Assembly: GCA_001970855.1 (NCBI GenBank)
Contig: LSSN01000331.1
Span: 8,478-22,324 of the forward strand
Source of the DNA: Smittium culicis
Taxonomy: Eukaryota > Kickxellomycota > Harpellomycetes > Harpellales > Legeriomycetaceae
DNA length: 13,847 nt
Direction of reading: 5' to 3'
Of this stretch, positions 1 to 8,877 are shown piece after piece. The position numbers and the translations under genes were made by a program. Below the pieces are notes generated by a model. That model was not told the origin of the DNA. It saw nothing but the letters and a program-made list of their open reading frames with translations, and ran no database searches. Positions within the stretch are counted from its first letter, which is position 1; each line of letters begins with the position of its first letter.

Positions 1-26
1 CTAGAACATTGCTGCTGATGATATCT

Positions 27-64
27 GAATATTCTGGAACATTCTAGAAGGTTATAGAAAGTTC
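27..64. promoter_or_regulatory. Heat-shock-element-like array of eight 5-bp units
   Basis: Alternating GAA and TTC trinucleotides occur every 5 bp in strict register: GAA at 27, TTC at 32, GAA at 37, TTC at 42, GAA at 47, TTA (one mismatch) at 52, GAA at 57 and TTC at 62. This is the canonical alternating nGAAn/nTTCn arrangement bound by trimeric heat shock factor, and functional elements usually need only three units. Five consecutive perfect units in such AT-rich DNA are very unlikely by chance. A TATATAAA box lies about 42 bp to the right, giving a plus-strand promoter layout, but no intact gene follows. The array could instead serve a gene left of the window, or belong to an LTR, since repeated TTCTAGAA-type sequence also occurs in some retrotransposon LTRs. 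The pattern is seen directly; factor binding is inferred. Confidence 0.6.
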
Positions 65-105
65 CATTCATGACATCAACAGGAGATTATAAATTAAAGT
101 CTATT

Positions 106-113
106 TATATAAA
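106..113 (+). promoter_or_regulatory. TATA box candidate downstream of the heat-shock-like array
   Basis: The octamer TATATAAA lies 42 bp after the GAA/TTC array. Such motifs are common by chance in AT-rich DNA. Its placement after a dense activator-type array is the only reason to list it. No convincing start codon with a long frame follows. Confidence 0.3.
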
Positions 114-673
114 TGATTTTTTAAACCCTAGAGATTTTTAAATGACACTAAAAAAAATGATCTCAGAGTAATTTGGTGATCTTAAAAAAAATTTATTATG
201 CAAAGTATATTTTCAGCAATTATTTTAAGAATGAACTTCAGTAATAGTTAAAATACAATTGTAAAAAGATGAATATTGACTTAAAAATATTAAAAATAAT
301 TTAAAATTCATATTCACACGCTAATTTTAAGTCTATTCTAGTAGAAGAATAGCAGTAATTTTCATCCTTCAAATACAATTTTTTTTGATCAAGCCTATGG
401 ATTAAGGATTTTTTGAACATTTAAGGCATAGTATTTAAAAAAAATTTTGAACATCTAAATGTCTCAGTAAGCAATACAAATAATAAAGTATCAGTGTAAA
501 GAGCGAGACTAGAGCTGTAAGAGTTAAGTTATTTATTTGGCAAATACTAGCGAGGAATTAATGAATAAGGAAAAAAGAAACTAATCAAAAATATAACGGA
601 TTAAATGAATTGATTTTCACTGAGATTGGAAGCCAGTAGTTTAAGGATATTTGAAAAATAAAATTTTCTTTAA
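114..673. other. AT-rich stretch without a recognisable gene
   Basis: All six frames are broken by frequent stops. I see no RNA gene, tandem repeat or terminal repeat. If the array at 27-64 is part of a promoter or LTR, this stretch would be its transcribed side, but it carries no intact frame. Confidence 0.6.
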
Positions 674-1331
674 TGTAATTGTAAAACGTTGGCGTTTATA
701 GAGTAGTATTTACTGCGGTCATTTTTTGGCACAATAGTCAATTTACAGCATGGTATTTTTATTGACAACGAAGCTGTAGGAATAATTTCTTAAAATCAGA
801 TTCTATGAAAAATTTTACATAATGAATTCGATAAAAATTATCTCAGAATCCTGGGAACTAGTACCAGCCTCGTGTTTAAGAAGTGTCTGGAAAAATATAA
901 TTCCATGAATATGCGAAAATATCTAAATAGAAATACGCGCTATGATTTCAAATCTAAAAAAATATTGTATAAATATCGGTACAGAATTGGGTTATAAAGA
1001 TCTAACATCGGATTAAATAAACGACGCTCTTATATAAAAAAATTCTGATGATGATGAATTTTGTTAATATTTATTTAATAGCAATGAAAATTGTCTAAGC
1101 TAAAATGATGAAAAATATTATGAAATATAAACTGAAAATAATAAACATTCAAAAATAGGATAAGGAATTAATTTCGTATAAAAAAGGCTAGATATTTTTG
1201 ATCAATTCGACGATAATAAGCTTAGAGTAGAGACTATAAATTCAATAACCAGAAGAGAAATTCATCTATACTATATACTATAAAATGTTGAAAGAAAAAA
1301 AAAGCGAAAGCAGTATGCTAAAATTTTATAA
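674..1331 (+). pseudogene. Possible decayed coding region, family not recognised
   Basis: A plus-strand frame covers 674-1048 with four internal stops. After a shift of +1 near 1044, a second frame runs to a TAA at 1329-1331 with six internal stops. The best pieces read LRILGTSTSLVFKKCLEKYN (near 860-920), an acidic SDDDEF stretch directly after the shift, and KRLDIFDQFDDNKLRVETIN (near 1185-1245). The last stop-free part ends in a basic run, NVERKKKRKQY, that could resemble a nuclear localisation signal. The subregion 841-900 is about 40% GC, well above its surroundings. I do not recognise a family. In DNA this AT-rich, stop-free runs of 40 codons are expected by chance many times across six frames, so the case rests on the GC elevation and on two adjoining frames. 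It may be nothing but random sequence. Confidence 0.18.
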
Positions 1332-2170
1332 ATTTATATAAAAATTCTTCTTTTTCAAAAAATCAAATTTATTTTCAATTTACTTTATTAAAATAAAATT
1401 ATTTTCTATGATATAAATGAAATACATATAATATTTTTTATCTAATCAAATAGATGACCTCTTTTGTATTATAATCTCTATTAAAAATATTATCATCTAT
1501 AGCATTTGTTTTACACAGTTCTAAAATTAAGGCAGGAGTTTTGGGTTTAATAATTTTTTTCTGGAGAAAAATACATTAATCGATTCTAAAAAGTATAAAT
1601 TAGGATATGTTATTTTGATTTTTATTGGTTTAGGAAATATAATATATAAATATTACTTTATTCATTCAACTATACTTTTTCATTTTTTAATTTTAGGGTC
1701 AAAAAACATTTGAAATCATAAGAATTATTTCGTGTATTTAATTCATTTCGTTTCATTTTTTATTTATTAGTTTAAAGAAACTTAAAAAAAATTAAAATTA
1801 AAGGAGTAAAAGGTGCTTTACCAGATAATTTATATTTTATTGAGGTCTTATATAAATATAATGATTTAGGTAACTAAAATTAGTTTAAAATAAACTATTG
1901 AAAATTTCGCGTAAAATGAAACAAATAATTTCGATTTTTTTAGTATTCGCGATTCTAATCAGCCGATTTTAAAATTATTAGCTTAATTTTCTTATTTTTC
2001 GCGAATTTTATTAAACAAAAATTTTTTACCAGAAAAAATTTTACTAATTCTGCTGTAAATTGCGTACAAAATTGATTTTTATTTTTTGCGAATAATAAGA
2101 TTCGCGGATTTTTTTTTTTAAAACCCCCGCAAATAGTGAGGGTTACCTTTTTACGTTTTTAGGTTCTGGT
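1332..2170. other. AT-rich stretch, no gene; contains a TTCGCG motif cluster
   Basis: There is no supported coding frame and no RNA gene. Most of it is long A and T runs, with a 12-base T run near 2109-2120. Its one distinctive feature is the cluster of TTCGCG motifs between 1905 and 2107, listed separately. Confidence 0.6.
1905..2107. promoter_or_regulatory. Cluster of four TTCGCG motifs
   Basis: TTCGCG occurs at 1906, 1946, 1998 and 2101, and a further GCGAA lies at 2088. The copies at 1905-1911 and 1997-2003 read TTTCGCG. That matches the core bound by E2F, and in reverse complement the SCB box (CNCGAAA) bound by fungal SBF factors. ATTCGCGA at 1945-1952 is an exact inverted copy of TCGCGAAT at 1999-2006, and GCGAAT at 2088-2093 pairs with ATTCGC at 2100-2105 over a 6-base loop. 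Clustered CG-containing hexamers are conspicuous in this DNA. No intact gene is adjacent, so a regulatory role is only suggested. Confidence 0.22.
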
Positions 2171-2993
2171 TCAGACGAGAAATTGATGGTATAATCTATT
2201 ATACAACTCTAAAAATGTTTATATTGTTAAATTCTGTTGATAATACGGCCAATAAGAGTAGCTTTTATGTGCTAACGTGTTAAAAAACATATTCTGGTCG
2301 AATTATTATTATGAGATAACAGAACTAACCGTTTCCAACTTTCTATTGTTTTTAATATTTATAAGTTCTATGAATTCTTAGCTACGTAACTGAATACTAT
2401 AGGCCCGATAAAATAGTTCACAAGAGCTCTAAGCAATCGATTATGGTATTACTGTTAAGGCTTCTTGGTTCTTGCAGTAGATCATGTAAAAATTAATCAA
2501 ACTGATGAGTGTGATTTGACATGTAATACATAGTATTTTGGATTAATGAATTTTTTTAAATTCAATAGAGATACTTATTTTGTTAAGTCATGACAGGCTA
2601 AAAAAAAGTTTAATATTATTTTTGGAAAATTCTCAAGAATTCTCTTTCCTTATCTGCGATTGGTGAATTCAAGAAGTCCTACGAAATTACGGGAAGTGAT
2701 TCCGGAATCTTAGGGTTCATGAGTAGGACCTTTTAAGGTGATCTTGAAACTATATAAATGTCTCCATTAACGCCAATTGAAAGTTCTAAATTATCTGAAG
2801 CCAGGGTATTTTGTGTTTCCAGCTTCCTGTATCTGTAAAAAAGTTCAACATTTTTTTCAGTGGGAGAGTTGGTACATTGAATTTCCGTACCATTTCATGA
2901 TATTTCCTTATATGAAATAATATTTTTAATATGATGAATAATCTCATTGAAATATTTAGATAGTGCAGCTGATAGAATAAAAAATGAAAAAGC
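2171..2993 (-). pseudogene. Possible decayed coding region on the minus strand, family not recognised
   Basis: Reading leftwards, one minus-strand frame covers 2993-2616 (126 codons) with three internal stops: TGA at 2897, then a TAA and a TAG. It contains PTEKNVELFYRYRKLETQN, DNLELSIGVNGDIYIVS and NSPIADKEREFLRIFQK. About 60 bases crowded with stops follow. The same frame then resumes at about 2555-2397 with NHTHQFD, a stop, and FLHDLLQEPRSLNSNTIIDC. A shifted frame, 2302-2171, gives AHKSYSYWPYYQQNL and related residues with one internal stop. Positions 2641-2880 are about 37% GC, similar to the intact transporter gene and well above the local background. This looks like a protein-coding remnant with several stops and at least one frameshift, perhaps from a transposon or a dead host gene. 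I recognise no domain. Chance is not excluded. Confidence 0.3.
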
Positions 2994-5185
2994 TTAGAAT
3001 AAAAAGTAGATTAGTCCTTATATTTTCAATAAAATATATTAAATATTCTAAGTTTTTATAAATTAATCCAGATATACAATAATAAATTTTAATTCTCAGA
3101 TTTAAATTCTTTTGCATCCTTAACATATTTACGTTGAATTTATTATAAATAAGTTACAAATAATTATATTTTGTGACTGAAATACAAGTAGAAAACATTC
3201 ATCTGAAAAATCAGGTAGAGTCAGGATTTCATTTTTACTATCGAGGAATTAGATAATTCGAATCTCTTAATATTATTACAATAATCGCCTGGAATTAATT
3301 GTATTAAGCCTCTATTAACTCTTAAGAACAATATAAGAATTTTTTCTTTAAATGGCCATAAAATTCAGGCGGAATTAAAACTGATTCCATAAAATTTTAC
3401 TTTGTTTTACTTCATCCCAGCCGATTGGTATCAGTTATTATTAAATGTAGAAATTTTTTAACGATTGGAGTTTATAATACTCACTAATCTTGAATTACGG
3501 GGATTTAAGTGTATTTTTAATACACATTATTATTTTTATGGTTTTTTATTTAAAAGTTTTTAAGGGATTGAATTTTTTTTTTTAAAATCAAAAAATTGAG
3601 CGACGTTTAATTAAAAAAGGTAAATAATGCTTTTTATAATTACATTTGGCGTTAGAAAAATTACTTACAGCTAAAAAAAATCTTTTTTTTAAGCAAAATA
3701 CCTAGATTTTATTTAAAAAAGAATTAAAAATGATAAAAATTCTGTATTAACTAAACGCGAAGTATATCTCGAAAATAATACAATCAGATAGATGATGAGT
3801 TTATAAAATACTCTAAAATAATGGCTATTTATATTATTCTAAGAATAGTACTTAAAAAATTGTTTTTCTAAAGTTAAATTATACCTAAACATGCAGGTAC
3901 GCATATAAATAATCGCAGATATTAGTTAAGATAATTCAAGATATCTTATCATATGAATATTACACTCCTTTATAACCATAGTATAATACCACTAACTAAA
4001 TTCTTCAATATTCAAATTGTGCAACGATAACTAAAAGCTATAATATAATTATATTTTTTATTCACTAAAAACTCATTTTCATGGCATTTTATTTGAAAAT
4101 AATTTATTTCAAAAAGATTTGGTCTTATGATTAAGTGTATTATCAAGATAATCTTGCTGATAAATCTATTTAAGATCTTTTTATTGTTCCTTAAAATTTA
4201 TCCAAGAACTATATTATAGATATTTAAACTTACTGCTTTTAAGATTAGATTTAAATTATCGAACTCCTATACCTTGAGCTCTTCTGCTGCTAGAACTAAG
4301 CATTTTTTGATCGCAATTATTTTTAATTTTGATAAATTCTGATCCTCTATTTTTTTCAACAGTGTTTATCACTAAGATCATACTTAGAGATCAGTTCAAA
4401 TAACTAAATAGACAACATTTTCGCTTTCTATGACGAGAATTCAACTTAATTAATACATATTCTAATAACGATTGACTAATATTTTCTAGTTTTACCATTC
4501 TTATCCTTAAAATTTTCGATATTCTGAGATTTAATTTAACAAAGTGCATGACTTGTTAAAAATATCTGACTCCTAGGCATAATATCTACTCTATATGAGT
4601 CCAAATTTATCTCTGGTCATAATTTTACCAGTATAAATTTAAAATCCAAGTTTATTTTTAAATCTAATTTTTGAGTTTCAAGAATTTCGAAAAAGTTCTT
4701 AATAATAAATACTTTAGCAAATTATTTTATATCAAAACAAAATTTTAATTTCCTAATTTTCTAATTTTTAAATATTATAAATTTATATTCAAAACTACCT
4801 ACCATGGTATAAAAATATCAAACCAAATAATTATATATTTAGTCACTGATTGAGGTATGGCTAAATTGTAATTAAAATATGTTCATTTGAGGTGAGCTCA
4901 TATACCTGTTGATTTATCGGTATTACTTAATATTTCAGTGGATCTTTATATTATTAAAAGCAAATAATCCCTAGACCAAAAAATTCACTAATAAAATAAT
5001 AATGAAAAATGCGATTTTCTATGACACTTGTCATAGCTCTTGATTTTATTGGTATAGTCATACTTTTTTGTATTAAATAGAATTATTTTAAGATAATTGT
5101 TGCAATTTAAACCAAATAAACAAAAATTGGTCTATTTTAACAATTTTTATAATTATAAAAAAAATTCTAACTGATTTTAATCTTG
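2994..5185. other. AT-rich gene-less stretch
   Basis: No supported gene is present. A minus-strand frame at 3511-3185 holds a run of about 50 codons without a stop (including FLRVNRGLIQLIPGDY) but five stops overall, which is within chance for this composition. Short inverted repeats occur at 3509-3525 (GTGTATT and AATACAC around a 3-base loop), 3927-3948 (TAAGATA and TATCTTA), 4144-4156 (CAAGAT, one base, ATCTTG), 4800-4809 (TACCATGGTA) and 5019-5036. No RNA gene is seen. Confidence 0.6.
5019..5036. repeat. 18-bp near-palindrome with TGACA-N2-TGTCA core
   Basis: The perfect 8-base arms CTATGACA and TGTCATAG are separated by only two bases. The TGACA-N2-TGTCA core resembles the paired site bound by TALE-class homeodomain proteins, which fungi possess. 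The symmetry is seen directly; recognition by any factor is speculation. Palindromes of this length are not rare in AT-rich DNA. Confidence 0.4.
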
Positions 5186-5222
5186 ATAAAATAAAATAAA
5201 ATAAAATAAAATAAAATAAAAT
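5186..5222. repeat. Microsatellite (ATAAA)7.4
   Basis: Seven perfect tandem copies of the pentanucleotide ATAAA, plus two further bases, run without interruption. It lies in non-coding AT-rich DNA and is a typical slippage-prone simple repeat. The purity suggests recent expansion or ongoing homogenisation. Confidence 0.97.
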
Positions 5223-6810
5223 CGAATTTTAATATGAATATATACATTTTAACAAATATTTGACCTGAAACTATACCAAAATATAATAAAATATTGCGAT
5301 ATTATAATATTTCTAAAAATTTGATCATTGTGAACTATAATCCAATAATTAAATCTCTTTTAATCCTTTATTTTTTAATAATTATTTCGATAAGCTTTAA
5401 AATGAACTCCAATTTTTCATCTTATGATATATTCCAATATTAAAAAATTTTAAATACTATATTTATAATAGAGTTATAGGAGATTTTGTTAAATTATAAT
5501 TTTTAACAGATTAGGAAAATTTGAAGTTCTTATGAGATGTCTTTGAATCAAAACTTTAATCTTAAGGTTAAATATTAGGGAAAAAAATGAAGACTTTATT
5601 AAAAGTTAAGTTTCCTATAGCCTAGAGCAATTGAAAATATTTAGAATAGTTTACATGTCTTGTAAAATTTCTATAAATTTCATTAATATGATTAATTACC
5701 GAGATTCATTATTGTTCACTGTTTATCCAAAAAAAATTCTAGAAAATTTTAAATTGATCTTTTTATTAACATTTAAAATTCTCACAAATCGGGGAAATTC
5801 TGATGATATAGTGGTTGCACTAAGTTCAAATCTTTTTATACATGAAGATAACATATTTCAGACAATTTTTTTAAGTATGATCTAATCTTTTATAAGCTTA
5901 AAATAAAAATTGGTGATTTAAAAGACCTCAGGATAAATTCATGGTATGTGCTTCTTAACATACTGTATCATACGATTAAAAAACGGAATTTGAAAATGAA
6001 TTGATTCATATATTATATTTTAGATTCAGAGATTTTTGAAATGGTTAAATTTATACAGCAGAGTCATCTTTTGAAACTTAGAATTCAAGAAAATATATTT
6101 TGAAAGGCTAAAATTCAAACTAAAAAAAAATCTAGATGGCATCGTTGTAAAAAAACTGTATTCAAGAAGAAGAAAAAATATTAAAACGAAGATAATCTAA
6201 TATTTTCTCAATAATACACTATTACGACACTGATAAATAAAAAAATTTCTTTAAATAACCTCTAGTGCGTGTTTTATAACAAAAAAATAGAACCAAATAA
6301 AATTTCTTTACGCCATTAATCCGAGAAAATGCGATTCCTAAATGCTTCTAATACAGAATAATAGAATTCATGCATTTCACCCTATGGCCATCAATAATAT
6401 AGAACAATTTTTATTATTTATGTTAACTTTTGAATCACAAAATTATAGGAAATCTAGGGTCATGATCTTTGATTAGTAATACAAAAAAATAGGTGGATAT
6501 ATCAATGAAAAGTTAATTGATATGAACCATGCTATTAGATTATGCAATATTTGTTAGAAATCATTTAAATTAAATTATCAGAAATAGCTTTAAGGAAAAA
6601 AAAGCTTATAAATGACTTATTTAATTGTTTCTTTTAAAATATTAAAGATATGATAGATATTACGAACTGGAATTTTCTAATTGAATTTTTTTTAATTATC
6701 TATGACCTTAAAAAGCTAGAACGAAAATACAAATAAAAATATTTTCAGTTTGAATTTAATGTTAATCTTGATAAAAGATAAATAATCCTATTAGTATTTA
6801 TAAGTTCAAG
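5223..6810. other. AT-rich gene-less stretch
   Basis: The longest open frame is an 84-codon plus-strand run at 5631-5885 that begins with TTG. Its composition is dominated by I, F, N, K and L, as expected from random AT-rich sequence, so I do not call it a gene. No repeat, RNA gene or mobile element is recognised. Confidence 0.6.
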
Positions 6811-6860
6811 ATGCGCTTGAGCAAAAGTAAGAGGAGGTATACGTGGGCAGGCAGGAGCAT
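6811..6860. other. Isolated 50-bp GC-rich, purine-rich island
   Basis: About 26 of 50 bases are G or C, against roughly a fifth in the flanks. The plus strand is purine-rich and carries several GG or GGG tracts (GGAGG, then GGG, GG and GG within about 20 bases), enough for a weak two-layer G-quadruplex. An ATG at 6811 with A at -3 opens a 17-codon basic reading frame (MRLSKSKRRYTWAGRSI, then TAA at 6862-6864). The opposite strand opens a 20-codon hydrophobic frame. Neither is long enough to call. It could be an orphan exon, a relic, or inserted DNA. Confidence 0.35.
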
Positions 6861-6864
6861 TTAA

Positions 6865-8637
6865 ACTGATCATTATCTTTATGATTTAATTTTACGAATT
6901 TTTTAGGCGTTCATATTAAAATAAATAATTTAAAATTTTTTAAAAGTATTAATTTAAGCAAATATGATTAAAAAGGTAAATTTATAAACTACAAAAGCGT
7001 TAATTATATTTTTTAAGCACACTTTTTTACAAATATTATGCATGTATTTTTTAGTAGTATTTCAGAATTATTATCAATGCAACAATAAAACAAGCTTATT
7101 GATAAATTTACTCGAGAATTATTTTAGTCAAAAAAATATTTATATTTAATTTATAAGTAGGATTAGGGGTTTTTTTACGCTACCGAAATTAGAATAGTAT
7201 TTTAAGGCATAAATAGAAAAGATCAATTAGAAACTTCTATAAAAAAGAATAAGCTATTACTATAATTACAGAGATATTTTTCAATTCATAATAACGCATA
7301 ACCAGCAATTCTGATATCGAAAGGTACAAGGATATATTTTTTATTTAATATACTTATTTTAATATGGAAATGATTATAATTCATCAATTTTTAATACTGA
7401 ATTATTCTGGTATAGAGTATTTATCCAAAAAAAATTAATTTTTTTTTTGTTTACAAAGAAAATACAAATTTGAATAGTCAAAATAACGGCTCGTTTAAAT
7501 GGATTATAATATTATAGAAAAGATCAATTTTTTCAGATATTAAATCAAGTTCGGTCTCGGAAATAATCATTGGTTATAATTAAAAGTAGATTAAAATATT
7601 GTATATTTAATAAGTTACAAATTTAATTAATTACACGCTTTTACAAATATTGGAATAATTATTGTTTCTCCTAATTTTAATCAAATAAGTAAAGTAAAAA
7701 AATACTTTCATTTCATTGAAATTTGAGTATAAATATAATCTTGATCAAGATTGCACTAAATTTTTGTTTGAATTTAATGAATCCTTTAATAGAAAGTCTA
7801 ATAGAAAATATATTTTTCTCTTTACAGATCCATAAATTTCAGAATATTTATAATTTTTTTTTAAAATGGAGTGGAAAGGGTGATAATAAATTTTCTTTAT
7901 AAAAATAAATCGCAATTTTGGCGATTAATTCTTACAAAAATAATCAAATTTTTAATAGAAGCATTAAGAATCCTTTGAAGCTATTAAATCTAATTAGTTT
8001 TTTATTCTACTTGTGAAAAAATAAAGCATAAATTGTCGTAATTTTTCATATTTGCGCTGATTTTTATCTATATGGAATGTGTATGTACATATATTTATTA
8101 ACAGGAACGTTTAATTTCTCAGCGATTTTTTTTAATATGCTTTAGAAGGCGAAACATTTTAAGAATATGAATTATAGAATTGACCTACGGGGAATTGATT
8201 ATTTTCGTTTCTTGACCCCTAGATTTATTTTTCATCAACAATACAATCTTATCTCTAACTCTATTTTCAGCTTATCTTCTAATATTATTAATCTATTTAC
8301 ATAGTTTATTTATACGCTAGTGTAATAAACTAAAAAAATATGTTTTATTTATATTTTTAATGTAGTCGACTAAATTTTAAATTTTTTAATATTAAAATAA
8401 GTTCCTTAGATATGAAAGTTAAAGCCTGGAAGTATAGATTATATGTGATTTTTATAGGGTGCTGATTGATAATATATAAGAATTGAGAAATATTTGAAAT
8501 ATATTGACTTTCAGTTGGCATTCAAGAGGTAAGAGGTGTGGTTATGATACTAAATTCAAAACTTTTATTGTCGAATAGAATCTTATTTGCATTGTAATGT
8601 TATATTTTAAAGCTGATATTTTTTATGAACCTTCTCC
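6865..8637. other. AT-rich gene-less stretch
   Basis: Stops are frequent in all frames. Simple A and T runs dominate, and a palindrome TATGTACATA lies at 8082-8091. No gene, RNA gene or mobile element can be supported. Confidence 0.6.
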
Positions 8638-8877
8638 ATGAAAACTTTTAATTTTTTAATACACCCCAAAATGAATAAAATAACAAGGTATTCAATAAAT
8701 ACTTCTACTAACGAATCCAATTTTTTGTTAATAGTTGCTCAAATCTTAGTTTTAGAGTATGTAATGACACTTTTTCTGTTTTTTTATTTACCAGATACAC
8801 GCATAAATAATTTTATTGATCATTTTCAACAATCAACGGATTCTATAATTTCCCTTACTGCTTGGCTTGATGCTTAA
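8638..8877 (+). CDS. Small open frame with one hydrophobic segment, doubtful gene
   Basis: This ATG-initiated frame of 79 residues ends in TAA. Residues about 28-52 form a hydrophobic, membrane-helix-like run (FLLIVAQILVLEYVMTLFLF and beyond), followed by a polar tail ending in TAWLDA. No family is recognised. A GTATGT donor-like hexamer at 8757 and a pyrimidine-rich stretch ending in ACCAG at 8794 resemble intron ends. That intron would be only 38 bases, and removing it brings a stop within six codons, so splicing does not help. Open frames of this length are expected by chance in six frames of DNA this AT-rich. Confidence 0.12.
   Translation: MKTFNFLIHPKMNKITRYSINTSTNESNFLLIVAQILVLEYVMTLFLFFYLPDTRINNFIDHFQQSTDSIISLTAWLDA

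Noticed and set aside
2360..2488. Plus-strand resemblance to a Ty3/gypsy integrase core, with GPIK followed by GFLVLAVDHV
   Set aside because: Only one short motif fits, stops interrupt it, the spacing between the two pieces is too long, and nothing downstream continues the integrase pattern. The minus strand reads at least as well here.
3251..3275. TTCGAAT loop resembling a tRNA T-arm
   Set aside because: The flanking bases do not pair as a T stem, and no acceptor, anticodon or D arm can be placed around it.
5631..5885. 84-codon plus-strand open frame
   Set aside because: It starts with TTG, not ATG, has the I/F/N/K/L composition of random AT-rich DNA, and has no recognisable domain or promoter context.
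6831..6840. AGGAGGT-like Shine-Dalgarno sequence
   Set aside because: The window is eukaryotic in character and no reading frame begins at a suitable distance downstream.
7213..7529. Exact 16-bp direct repeat ATAGAAAAGATCAATT at 7213-7228 and 7514-7529
   Set aside because: At this base composition about one such pair is expected by chance in the window, and the flanks do not match.
8757..8794. Possible 38-base intron with GTATGT donor and ACCAG acceptor inside the 8638-8877 frame
   Set aside because: It is very short, has no well-placed branch point, and its removal creates a stop codon within six codons.
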